A stretch of DNA of 34,997 bases from a virus. Made by a program: the position numbers and the translations under genes. Shown one piece after another: positions 22,260-30,327 of this stretch. Positions within the stretch are counted from its first letter, which is position 1. The number at the start of each line of letters is the position of its first letter. The notes beneath the pieces are model-generated. The model was not told the origin of the DNA. It searched no databases and worked only from the letters and a program-made list of their open reading frames with translations. The stretch covers positions 1 through 34,997 of the IMG/VR virus record IMGVR_UViG_3300027980_000029; one strand, 5' to 3'.

Positions 22260-22427
22260 AGTTGTGCCCTGTAAGGGGGGTGCAGAGAAACCTTGCGGCT
22301 GCTCGTCACGGCCTCCCTTACTCCCTGCTCCTGGCGTTTCCCCTCGCGGGATCGGCGGGCAGGCGGGCGGGTCAGTCTGAGAGTCGGACCATCATTGGGC
22401 GGGGCAACGCGCCCCGCTCACGCCAGA

Positions 22428-22455
22428 ATCGTACCTCGGGGCCGGTGGGTGTCAA
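22428..22455 (-). promoter_or_regulatory. Leftward sigma70-like promoter for the capsid gene
   Basis: On the minus strand TTGACA (22455-22450) and TACGAT (22433-22428) stand 16 bases apart, the best promoter match in the window. It would transcribe from about 22420 into the capsid gene through a leader with a GCGGGGC/GCCCCGC hairpin (22399-22417). The parS-like palindrome lies eight bases before the -35 box. Confidence 0.65.
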
Positions 22456-22463
22456 GCGTTGGG

Positions 22464-22481
22464 GTGTTCCACGTGGAACAC
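22464..22481. other. Perfect 18-bp palindrome resembling a ParB-binding parS site
   Basis: GTGTTCCACGTGGAACAC is a perfect palindrome in the 222-base gap between protease and capsid genes, ending one base before the protease stop. Its 16-base core TGTTCCACGTGGAACA differs from the Bacillus chromosomal parS TGTTTCACGTGAAACA at only two symmetric positions (T to C, A to G). No ParA or ParB gene was found in this genome. It could instead be an operator for the capsid promoter beside it. Confidence 0.6.
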
Positions 22482-23147
22482 TCACACCACCACCAGCACC
22501 CGGCGACGATCCGGCAACCCCATCATCCGGGCCGACTTGCGGCTGATCTTGCCCTTCCGTAGCGCGTTATCCAGCCCGCCCAACACCCGGTCGTCCGGGG
22601 ACGCCTTGTGGACGCTCTGGATCATCGCCGATGCATTGCAGGGGAACCCGGTGATCGACAGTTCCAGCCACTTCCACGACGGCACGATCGAGCGGTGCGG
22701 CCCGTAGGTCTTCGTCTCCTCGTCCGTCGGCCTGCGGCTCTCGGTCGCCAGGAACCCGATCGACGTGCCACGGATCACGCCCTCGCTCATCATCGTGAAC
22801 ACGTCGGACGCGAACGGGGTCTTCGAGATGTACCCCGAGACCGTCCACGCCTTCGACCCGTCGTGCCGGATCATCTTCGGCTTGTTCACCATCGTCCCAA
22901 TCGGCTGTGTGTAGTCGTGGTTGTAGAACAGCGTCTTGTTCGCCTGGAAGTACGCCACGTCGGCGCCCTCGGGGACCACGACCTCGTCGTCGAGGTCCAC
23001 GGCGGCGGTGTTGGCGATCGCACGGAACGTCCGCGCGTCCTCGTTGACGCGGAGTTCCTCTGCCGGTCCGGCCTTCACGCCGACCTTCGCGTCGGCGCCC
23101 AAGTCGTGGTGTTCCCTGATCTTGTCGAGAATGGTTGCCATCGTCAT
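22482..23147 (-). CDS. Prohead maturation protease (HK97/U35 type)
   Basis: 221 residues from ATG 23145-23147, in a 4-base overlap. The catalytic layout is clear: TLFYNHDYTQPIGTM with His77, SEGVIRGTSIGFLA with Ser129, and WKWLELSITGFPCNASA with Glu162, the S-H-E triad of phage prohead proteases. It would cleave the delta region of the capsid protein after shell assembly. The N-terminal 30 residues are a short helical extension. Upstream of the capsid gene as expected. Confidence 0.92.
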   Translation of the reverse strand: MTMATILDKIREHHDLGADAKVGVKAGPAEELRVNEDARTFRAIANTAAVDLDDEVVVPEGADVAYFQANKTLFYNHDYTQPIGTMVNKPKMIRHDGSKAWTVSGYISKTPFASDVFTMMSEGVIRGTSIGFLATESRRPTDEETKTYGPHRSIVPSWKWLELSITGFPCNASAMIQSVHKASPDDRVLGGLDNALRKGKISRKSARMMGLPDRRRVLVVV

Positions 23148-23323
23148 ACCCTCGCTTTCGTCCTGATCTCCCGCTTCCGTGCCTCGCGCATCACCGCGCG
23201 AACCGACCGCATCGCCTCGATGTACCCGCGACGGTCGCCCTCGAGGACCGCACGCGACACGTCCTCCATCAGCCGTTCAAGCCTCGCGGCGTCGATCCCG
23301 GGCTTCCGCGTGGCGAGGCTCAC
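23144..23323 (-). CDS. Small helical protein between portal and protease
   Basis: 59 residues from GTG 23321-23323, chosen because it overlaps the portal stop in a GTGA junction. Basic and fully helical (DAARLERLMEDVSRAVLEGD, IEAMRSVRAVMREARKREIR). Coupled to both portal and protease. Could be a scaffold helper; no family is recognised. Confidence 0.6.
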   Translation of the reverse strand: MSLATRKPGIDAARLERLMEDVSRAVLEGDRRGYIEAMRSVRAVMREARKREIRTKARV

Positions 23324-25884
23324 GACTGCACCTCCGTCTCCCCGATCCCGCGAAGCACCGCGACCGTCGTGCACTTGCACCCCGGGTGCAGCGGCTCGCT
23401 CGTGATGTCCGCATAGTTCAGGCTCAGCCGACCACCGAACACCCCGCCCAGCGTCTCACCCATCTTGGCGAACGCCCCGTCAAGTGGCACGACCGGGTTG
23501 TCACGCTGGATCGCCCGGCAGAACTCGCAGGCGCCCGGCGACAGCACCCAGCGCTTCCCGCTCACCTGACCCGTCGATGCCCACTGCGCCGTCCGGCCCT
23601 CACCGTACGCGCGGGCGGTCTCGGAGCGGGCGATCATCGTGGCCCTCGCCTCGTTGATCTCTTTCCCGCTCTGCACGATGGAATCGGCGATCTGGCGGAC
23701 GTTTAGCGACCGCGCGAACCCCTCTCGGATCAGGGCCGACACCCGCTTCTCGGTGGTCGAGTTCACCAGCGCCGACGCCCGCGACAGCCTGACCGTGTAT
23801 TCGTCGAGGAACGCCCGGACCTCCGGGCTCTCCACGTCGAACGAGATGCCCACGCTCTCATCATCGCGGCCCTCGGACCGGAACAGGTCGATCAGCGCCG
23901 TGGCCCCGTCGTCCCCGCCACGCCTGAACACGCCCTCGGTGTGCCGGCGCAGGATATCGGTCAAGGCCTCGGACCACGGATCGCCCGGCCCGGCCTTCGA
24001 CGCGATCGACTTCTGGACCGGCACGCTGTTGAGGCTGAACCCGTCCTCATCGAACGAGCCCTTCCGCACCGCCTGCGCGATCGCGTTGGTCTGCTTGCGG
24101 AAGAACCCCTCAAGGGCGCCCTGGAACTTCTCATCGGCGTCGGTCCCCACCGCGTCGTCGGGCGTCAACTCGGCCTTCGTCCAGAGCGTGATCTGGTCGG
24201 TGTCGCCGTGGGTGTGGGCCTTCTCGCCGTCGTCGGGTTCGTCGTCCGCCTCTTCGACCGTATCGTTGGTTCCCTGCTCATCAGGGGCAATCTGGGGCTC
24301 AGGTTCCGGCTTCGGCTCTGGGATCATCGCCATCGCCTCGGCCAGCGAGTACCCGGTCTGGTCCTCGATCAGCCGGGCGGCGCCCTCGCGCGTCAGTTGC
24401 CCCTCCGCGACCATCTGCAACAGCGAGGCGATCGTCCGCAACTGGTCCGGGCTCGCCTTCGGGTCTGCCCCGCCATCGCCATCAGAAACCGCCTTCACGC
24501 CGCTCAGGCCGAAGATCGACGGCTGCTGCGCCCCCACCTCATCCAACGGAATCCCGTTGAACCTCGGCACATCACCGAAGTCATCCTCCAGCGGGTCGAG
24601 CCCTTCGTCGGTCCGCGCCTCGTTGATCGTGATGATGCCCGCGCCCACATACGCGACGTTCCGCTCACGCTTCGACAACTCGTCTTCGGGCACCGGGTTA
24701 TCGGGGGCCAGCCACATGTCCCCAGCCTGAACACCGAACAGCGGCAGGAGTTCCGAGTTCAGCGTCTTGCACCGCCGCTGCGTCCGGGGCAGCACCGCGT
24801 CCCGGGCGTGCTGCGTCTGCCCCGCGTCCGCGTTCGCCCGGTTCACATCGTCCGAGGTCGCCATCGACTTCGGGACGCCAGCAATCATCAGGATCGTGTC
24901 CCGCAGGTTATCCAGCCCCTGAACGTACTCCATCTCTTTCGGCGTGAACTGCATCGGCTCGAACTTCGCGCCCTCGCCGCCGAGGATTAGCACCTGCCCG
25001 TTCCTGCCGACGCCCTGGTGCCGCCGGATCGAGCCCTCGATCACCTTCCGCTGGTCCGTCGTCAGGTTCGTCTCGGTCGTGAACACGCCGAGCGGGCGGG
25101 CCTCGTTATCAAACCGAGCCAGTTCGTCCTGCCGCGCCGCCGCGTAGGTGTCCGCCTCGATCGCCACCATCCGCGTCCACGAGATGCCGTAGTACGGCTC
25201 CAGATGGCTCATCCGGTGCTTGAAGTGGATCACCTCCTCGCGGTCGAAGAACTCCTCGTTCGCCCCCGTCGAGCCGTAGAAGTACCCCACCACGAACCCG
25301 TCGTCAGACGGCTGGATCTTCGTCCACTGCGAGAGCATCGGATACAGCGCGGCGGGCCAGCCGGTTTTGTTGTCCAGCACGATGTTCGCGTAGCCGTTGC
25401 CGGTAATCTCGGTCAGGAACTCCACCAACTCCTGAACCTCGCCGCCGTCGTCGAAGCGGTTGCCGTACTCCAGCAGGTCGAGAATCGGGTGGTCGGTGAT
25501 CTCCTCAATCTCATCGGCGGATTCGGCGTACTGCACGGCCTTCATTCCCGGGCCGAGCCTGCCCCGCCGCGTCAGCCAATCGGCCTGCCGCTTCTTGACG
25601 GGCCGCGCGTCCCATTCGTACACCGCCTCCCGGACCTCGGCGGGCATCGCTTTGACCGTGGATTCCGACGCCTTCGGGCGATACAGCCTCAGCGGCACGT
25701 TCACCGTCGCCCCGGCGTTCACCGACGCGGCGTAGTAGATCCACCCGGTCGTCCTCGCCACCATCGCGGCGTGGTCCGGGTGCCGTAGCCCCCGGTATCG
25801 CTGGGCGTCGCCCGGCTTGACCGTGGAGTCGATCCAGGGCTGGGCGGACGAGCCGAGACGCTTCGTTGTGTTTTCGATCATCAT
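23320..25884 (-). CDS. Portal protein fused to a MuF-type minor head protein
   Basis: 854 residues from ATG 25882-25884. Residues about 1-470 are an HK97/SPP1-type portal: ARTTGWIYYAASVNAGATVN, the GNGYANIVLDNKTGWPAALY and YFYGSTGANEEFFDREEVIH strands, and the PKEMEYVQGLDNLRDTILMI crown region. A 120-residue acidic linker follows. From about 600 comes a second domain typical of Mu gpF/SPP1 gp7 head morphogenesis proteins, with ATMIARSETARAYGEGRTAQ and the metal site formed by C786-x-x-C789 and C836-x-C838 (HPGCKC). These two proteins are usually encoded separately, so this is a natural fusion. Confidence 0.88.
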   Translation of the reverse strand: MMIENTTKRLGSSAQPWIDSTVKPGDAQRYRGLRHPDHAAMVARTTGWIYYAASVNAGATVNVPLRLYRPKASESTVKAMPAEVREAVYEWDARPVKKRQADWLTRRGRLGPGMKAVQYAESADEIEEITDHPILDLLEYGNRFDDGGEVQELVEFLTEITGNGYANIVLDNKTGWPAALYPMLSQWTKIQPSDDGFVVGYFYGSTGANEEFFDREEVIHFKHRMSHLEPYYGISWTRMVAIEADTYAAARQDELARFDNEARPLGVFTTETNLTTDQRKVIEGSIRRHQGVGRNGQVLILGGEGAKFEPMQFTPKEMEYVQGLDNLRDTILMIAGVPKSMATSDDVNRANADAGQTQHARDAVLPRTQRRCKTLNSELLPLFGVQAGDMWLAPDNPVPEDELSKRERNVAYVGAGIITINEARTDEGLDPLEDDFGDVPRFNGIPLDEVGAQQPSIFGLSGVKAVSDGDGGADPKASPDQLRTIASLLQMVAEGQLTREGAARLIEDQTGYSLAEAMAMIPEPKPEPEPQIAPDEQGTNDTVEEADDEPDDGEKAHTHGDTDQITLWTKAELTPDDAVGTDADEKFQGALEGFFRKQTNAIAQAVRKGSFDEDGFSLNSVPVQKSIASKAGPGDPWSEALTDILRRHTEGVFRRGGDDGATALIDLFRSEGRDDESVGISFDVESPEVRAFLDEYTVRLSRASALVNSTTEKRVSALIREGFARSLNVRQIADSIVQSGKEINEARATMIARSETARAYGEGRTAQWASTGQVSGKRWVLSPGACEFCRAIQRDNPVVPLDGAFAKMGETLGGVFGGRLSLNYADITSEPLHPGCKCTTVAVLRGIGETEVQS

Positions 25885-27212
25885 CAGAACCCCCAGTCAG
25901 GGTCTTTCCGGTTGTCCGCGAACACCTGTGCCACGGACCGACCATCCTCAGCGGGTTCCTCAGGACCGCCAACCACCTCCGCGTACGCGCGGACGCCAGC
26001 GTCAAGATACTCAACACCATAGCGTAGTGCGTCCATCGCGTGATTGTTCTGGTCAACAGGCTTGTCTTTCGTCGAGCCGTCCTGCCGCTTCGACCACTCG
26101 TAGGTGTCCAACTCGTTGAACACCTCAACGCAGCCGGGGTCGAACGTCAGGCGAGCCCGGCCATCGCCGGCGGGCCCCATCCTCGCCCGGACCTTGTGGC
26201 AGCCGTTGACGATCGAGTCCGGCCCCTTCTTCGACGCCACCGCGTTCAGGCCGTCGCCCCGGATCGCCGCGATCAGTGATGCCGCCGCCGAGTCGCAGGC
26301 CACCGCCTCCGTGTCGTCGGTCCAGAACTCCCGCACCGCCGCCACCTTCTCGGCCTCGACCATGCCGGTTCGGTAGATCAGCCTCGATGCATGCGCACGC
26401 CCGTCCGGGTCGATCTCCAGCCGGATCAGGACGAACGGGTCGGTGTACCCGTCATCGCAGCACAGCACCGATTTCTTCCACGGACCAGCGAGGGCCGCCA
26501 CGTTCGCCTCGCGCGAGAAGTTGTCATAGACCAGACCGTCGCTCTGCACCCAGCGCCCGAGCAGCAGGCGCTCGCGGAGAGCCCCCTGGAGGTTGTTCAA
26601 CTTAGCAAGGTAGGCGTCAGTCACGGACGGGTTGTCCGTGTGGCGGCTCAGTATCCGCGTCATCCTCTGCGTCGATGCCCGCTCGTTCAGCCAGTGCGTC
26701 GGGCCTGCTGGGTTGCAGTCCGCGACGATCTGCTGGTAGGGCATCACCCCGTTGCGCAGCCGCGTCGTCAGTTTGTCGAAGGCGTCCTCCTGCACCTCGG
26801 TCGCCTCGAACACGCCGATGATGTCGTACTCGGTGGACATCAGGCGATCGGGGCGGTCGAGGCCGCCCGTCACCAGTTCGGAGTTGTTGTGGTACAGGTA
26901 CGAGTCCCGGTGCCCACGGCTCGCGCCGCGCTTGAGGTAGTGCCCCACCGGCAACACCTTGTCCTCGAACGTCACAAGGACAGAGTGCGTCATCGACACG
27001 CGGGTCGCCCGGACGATCAGCGCCTTCGCGCCGTCGTACTTGCACAGCGCGAGGTGGATCTTTTCGAGCAGCGCCCGCGACTTGCCGGTGCCCGCCGGGC
27101 CTTCGAGCAGGACTTCCTCATCGCGGCATCCGAACAGTTCATCGGCCCCGCCCATCGGCTCGTATGGTGCGTTGTCGAGGGTGATCTCGCTGTCGTCCTC
27201 GATCCACTGCAT
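25884..27212 (-). CDS. terL: Terminase large subunit
   Basis: 442 residues from ATG 27210-27212. ATPase: Walker A GPAGTGKS at residues 38-45, Walker B with YDIIGVFEATE at about 129-139, and the coupling segment ADCNPAGPTHW near 164-174. Nuclease (RNase H fold): Asp253 in LCCDDGYTD, Asp307 in AVACDSAAAS and Asp394 in NNHAMDALRYG. The order and motifs fit the PBSX/Terminase_3-6 type. It cuts and pumps DNA into the prohead through the portal encoded directly downstream. Confidence 0.93.
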   Translation of the reverse strand: MQWIEDDSEITLDNAPYEPMGGADELFGCRDEEVLLEGPAGTGKSRALLEKIHLALCKYDGAKALIVRATRVSMTHSVLVTFEDKVLPVGHYLKRGASRGHRDSYLYHNNSELVTGGLDRPDRLMSTEYDIIGVFEATEVQEDAFDKLTTRLRNGVMPYQQIVADCNPAGPTHWLNERASTQRMTRILSRHTDNPSVTDAYLAKLNNLQGALRERLLLGRWVQSDGLVYDNFSREANVAALAGPWKKSVLCCDDGYTDPFVLIRLEIDPDGRAHASRLIYRTGMVEAEKVAAVREFWTDDTEAVACDSAAASLIAAIRGDGLNAVASKKGPDSIVNGCHKVRARMGPAGDGRARLTFDPGCVEVFNELDTYEWSKRQDGSTKDKPVDQNNHAMDALRYGVEYLDAGVRAYAEVVGGPEEPAEDGRSVAQVFADNRKDPDWGF

Positions 27213-27508
27213 CAGACCTTATCGGCCGCGCCCTGCGCGATCGCCTTGAACGCCTCAACCAGACCGCCCTCGACGTTGACTTCCTGCGAAGCCTTGCCGC
27301 ATGCGCGGTCGAGAAACTCGCGGACCGCCCACGGCTCGCCCTCGATTGCGTTCGTGAGAAGAACGCGGACAACCGCCACAAGGTCATCGTCCGTGATCGT
27401 TTCACGGAGCAGCCGCGCAAAGTGCTTGGTCTTGGTCTGCCTCGGCTTGCTCGATAGGTTGTGACCCGGCGCAAACCTGCCGCCTTTCGCTCTTCCGTTA
27501 GTATCCAT
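27212..27508 (-). CDS. Terminase small subunit-like protein
   Basis: 98 residues from ATG 27506-27508; a TTG at 27512-27514 has slightly better spacing from AAAGG and may be used instead. The start GRAKGGRFAPGHNLSSKPRQ is the typical opening of a family found before TerL (DUF5681-like). A helical domain (FARLLRETITDDDLVAVVRV, LLTNAIEGEPWAVREFLDRA) follows. It would recognise the packaging site. One-base overlap with TerL. Confidence 0.72.
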   Translation of the reverse strand: MDTNGRAKGGRFAPGHNLSSKPRQTKTKHFARLLRETITDDDLVAVVRVLLTNAIEGEPWAVREFLDRACGKASQEVNVEGGLVEAFKAIAQGAADKV

Positions 27509-27667
27509 TAGCAACCGACGCCTTTCTCGTCACTGGTTTGTGCGTGCTAGCGTAGATGTTGATGCCCAATCGGCTCTCCCGGCCCCCATTGACGGGGGGT
27601 TGACAGCCTCGCTACATTGCTACTCGCGGAGTGATACGACGGAACCCGATTCTTGTTCCGCTCCTCC
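27509..27667. promoter_or_regulatory. Gap before TerS with a possible rightward (antisense) promoter
   Basis: A 159-base gap between the SGNH tail gene and TerS. On the plus strand TTGACG (27589-27594) and TACATT (27613-27618) are 18 bases apart, the same geometry as the promoter at 5824. It would transcribe against the SGNH gene. CGGAAC/GTTCCG at 27640-27660 is a small inverted repeat, and CCCCC/GGGGG at 27583-27599 another. I see no protein gene and no convincing leftward promoter. Confidence 0.35.
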
Positions 27668-29593
27668 TCATCGTACACCACCAGATCGGGCTCGGAAGTT
27701 CCTTGTCTCCCGGTGCGTTTCCTCGACCGGCGGGACGGTATAGGTGTATTCGATGGTCAGCGACGCGGCGGTCAGGCTCGGCATCACGTCTTTGTCGCTC
27801 TTATCGACGACGATGACGAACGATGGATCGGTCGCCGACGTGTTTCGCATGATGACAGCGAGGTTCGATCCCGAGTACCAACCGGCGCGGTCCACGACCT
27901 CCTGAACGGCGTTGGTGATGTCGGCTTGATGAACGCCGGTTGTGACCGCCGCCGCTGTCGCCGCGGTCGTGACGGTGCGGTTCGCCGGCGTGTCGGACGT
28001 AGCGAACTCGGCGCTCGTGTCGGCGTCCTCACAGTGGATCACGCCCGCTGGCGTTGAACCGATGGTGAGGTTCTCATACTCGAACGTGGCCGATTCGATC
28101 GTGGCGCCCTGCGGGATGTTGACCGCGACGAACCGGAACCCCGCAGACGATTCGAGCCCGCCGGAGAGCCCGAACGCGGCTGAGTTCTCGTTCCAGGTGT
28201 TCCCACCCGCGCCCGAGCCGGTGCCGTCGTTGGAGTTCTGATGGATTTCGAGGGTCTGCGACTGGGCGCTGTCCGCGACGGCGAGCATGAGGCCGATCGC
28301 ATCGCTGGTGATGACGTTGTAGCCGAGCGGGGTGCGGTGGGAATCCCATTCGACGCCGACGCCGCCGGCGTACAGGCCCTCGTCCTTCATTTCCTGCTGC
28401 GACTTGATGGCGGCGGGGTCGATGAATGTGCATCGGGCGCGGGCGGCGGCGATGGCGTAGAGGCTGGATCGATAGCCGTAGTCGGGGTCGTTGTCCTGTC
28501 CGAGCCCGTCTGCGGCGTGGTAGCCCTCCAGCCAGATGTTGAGTTTGGCGAGGTCGAACCCGCACTCAACCCAGACGGCCTCGAAGTGGTCGACGATCGC
28601 CTTGATGTTCGTCTCGAACGTGAACCGGTACGCCTCCTGCGCGACGGACGTTCCGCCCTGATCGGCCCACTCGTTGCCGCCGAGCGCGATGCGGAGGACG
28701 GCGTTCGGGGTGATGGATTCGCTGCCGCTATGAAGTATCCCTGTGTCTTTGAGCCGTTGCTTGAGGAAGGTGTCGTTGGCGGCGGTGGTCACGACCAGTT
28801 CATCCTTGCAGTCTTGGGCGGTGCCGCCGCCGAGGTTCCAGAGCGGGGAGACGTGGAGACCGGCGGTCACGTCGTCGAATCGCTGATACCACTCGCCCCA
28901 GGCGGCGATGCCGTTGTTGCTGGAGCCGGTGGTGAGGACAGAGACGGCGTAGGACTGGGTGTCCCAAACGGCGGTCCCGGCGGTCATTTCCAGGGCCTTG
29001 ACGAAGTGGATGTCGTCGTCGGCGTCGATCGCGTAGGCGTCGCCCACGTCGAGGTTCTGCGAGGACACGCCGTCGTTCTCGAAGACCTTGAACTGGAGGA
29101 CCGAGCCGGTCTGGGCGGTGTCGCCGTAGTAGCGGACCCACCACGAAACATCATGGGCGGCGAGGTCGTAGTCGTCGATCATCTGCCCGCCCGCGTGGTT
29201 GCGGGGCAGGCCCTTGAACCCGACGTGCTGCGAGGACGCGATCGCCTGATCGGGCATGTAGATGTTGCCCGCGTTGGTGTTCACGCTGCGGGTGTACGGG
29301 TCGTAGTTCGTGCCAGTGAGGTTGATCGTGATGGGTGATGAGACGGTTCGGTCGGAGAAGATGGTCTGGCACTGTCCGCCGTTGCCGCAGTGGGGTCCGT
29401 GCATCCAGTAGGCGATGCCGTGGTCGTTTTGGGCGGTGATGGCGATGGCGGCTCGGGTGCCGTGGTAGAGGGCCGAGCCGCCCGCGTTCGTCTCGTTGGA
29501 GTCGCCGATCGAGAAGACGGTGAGCGTGCCGGTGTCGCGTGCGTAGGCGAGTGAGGCGCCGACGATGCCTGGGCGGTAGTGGCCGACGGCCAT
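27668..29593 (-). CDS. Tail protein with SGNH/GDSL-like hydrolase domain
   Basis: 641 residues from ATG 29591-29593. Near the N-terminus TLTVFSIGDSNETNAGG gives the block I nucleophile (Gly30-Asp31-Ser32-Asn33), and ALRIALGGNEWADQGG-like sequence gives the block III GxN (about 305-309). Asp417 and His419 in VEWDSHRTPLGYN are probable block V residues, though the usual DxxH spacing is shortened. Residues about 450-635 form a beta-sandwich (NIPQGATIESATFEYENLTI, TNAVQEVVDRAGWYSGSNLA) of a type found in many planctomycete secreted proteins. Likely a receptor-degrading or deacetylating tail spike. Confidence 0.7.
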   Translation of the reverse strand: MAVGHYRPGIVGASLAYARDTGTLTVFSIGDSNETNAGGSALYHGTRAAIAITAQNDHGIAYWMHGPHCGNGGQCQTIFSDRTVSSPITINLTGTNYDPYTRSVNTNAGNIYMPDQAIASSQHVGFKGLPRNHAGGQMIDDYDLAAHDVSWWVRYYGDTAQTGSVLQFKVFENDGVSSQNLDVGDAYAIDADDDIHFVKALEMTAGTAVWDTQSYAVSVLTTGSSNNGIAAWGEWYQRFDDVTAGLHVSPLWNLGGGTAQDCKDELVVTTAANDTFLKQRLKDTGILHSGSESITPNAVLRIALGGNEWADQGGTSVAQEAYRFTFETNIKAIVDHFEAVWVECGFDLAKLNIWLEGYHAADGLGQDNDPDYGYRSSLYAIAAARARCTFIDPAAIKSQQEMKDEGLYAGGVGVEWDSHRTPLGYNVITSDAIGLMLAVADSAQSQTLEIHQNSNDGTGSGAGGNTWNENSAAFGLSGGLESSAGFRFVAVNIPQGATIESATFEYENLTIGSTPAGVIHCEDADTSAEFATSDTPANRTVTTAATAAAVTTGVHQADITNAVQEVVDRAGWYSGSNLAVIMRNTSATDPSFVIVVDKSDKDVMPSLTAASLTIEYTYTVPPVEETHRETRNFRARSGGVR

Positions 29594-30282
29594 CAGCGGC
29601 TCCTCCAGGATCGCTCGCGTGATCGGAAGCCGCCCGCGAAGTCGTTGGACACGCCGTCGTCGAGGTTCTCGATGGTGAGGTAGTTGGGGCCGCCCGCGCG
29701 CTCGCCGGTCGCGTACACGGTCAGGTAGCGGAGCGAGCCGGGGTCGCTCGACCCGACGCGGGTTGACGAATCAACGAGGACGGTCCTGTCCGCGTCCGAG
29801 TAGAACTGGGCAACGACGGTTTGGGTCGCCGCTGTCCGGGTGACGGTGACGTAGTATTTCACGTCGATCGTGAACGAGACACCGGTGGGCATGTCGCCCA
29901 CGGACGGCATATGGTCGGCGCTGATCTTGTACTTGTTGGGCGGCGAGGCTTTCGAGCCGGTTGAACTGAAGTCGGTGTGGAAGACCAGCACCCCGGCGTC
30001 GGCGGCGTTGAGGTCGGTCCACGAGCCGAGGGAGTTGGTGAGCGCGACCATGACGGCGAGTTCGTTCTTGGAGGTCGATACCACCTCATCGCGCAGTGTG
30101 AACTCGAACTTGAGGACCGCATCGCCCCAGAACCCGGCGCCGTAGTCCTTGTAGAACCAGATATTCTCGGCGGACGGCTGGTTGTCCACGGTGACGGCGG
30201 TTGTCGTGATGACCACGCCGCCCGGCTCGTTGGCGCCGCCGAACTTCCATTCCGGCTTCGTGAAGTCAACTGTGGCAGGCAT
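29593..30282 (-). CDS. Putative receptor-binding tail protein
   Basis: 229 residues from ATG 30280-30282. A beta-sandwich resembling a concanavalin-like lectin is suggested by the alternating strands: WFYKDYGAGFWGDAVLKFEF, NELAVMVALTNSLGSWTDLN, VSFTIDVKYYVTVTRTAATQ and PGSLRYLTVYATGERAGGPN. The C-terminus is basic. It overlaps the SGNH gene by one base, so the two are expressed together and probably lie on the same fibre. Confidence 0.6.
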   Translation of the reverse strand: MPATVDFTKPEWKFGGANEPGGVVITTTAVTVDNQPSAENIWFYKDYGAGFWGDAVLKFEFTLRDEVVSTSKNELAVMVALTNSLGSWTDLNAADAGVLVFHTDFSSTGSKASPPNKYKISADHMPSVGDMPTGVSFTIDVKYYVTVTRTAATQTVVAQFYSDADRTVLVDSSTRVGSSDPGSLRYLTVYATGERAGGPNYLTIENLDDGVSNDFAGGFRSRERSWRSR

Positions 30283-30327
30283 AAACGAGCCGGACGCCCT
30301 TCGGCGGCTGGCCCGGTGTGTGGCAGT

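Noticed and set aside
23941-25788. Several long plus-strand frames across the portal/MuF gene
   Set aside because: Same reason: shadows of an unambiguous minus-strand gene.
23320-25884. MuF domain as carrier of a polymorphic toxin
   Set aside because: The protein ends about 16 residues after the HPGCKC motif, so no C-terminal toxin domain is attached.
27631-27816. A 61-residue plus-strand frame with a hydrophobic start after the possible antisense promoter
   Set aside because: It overlaps the SGNH gene on the opposite strand, has no proper ribosome-binding signal and turns into low-complexity arginine/serine.
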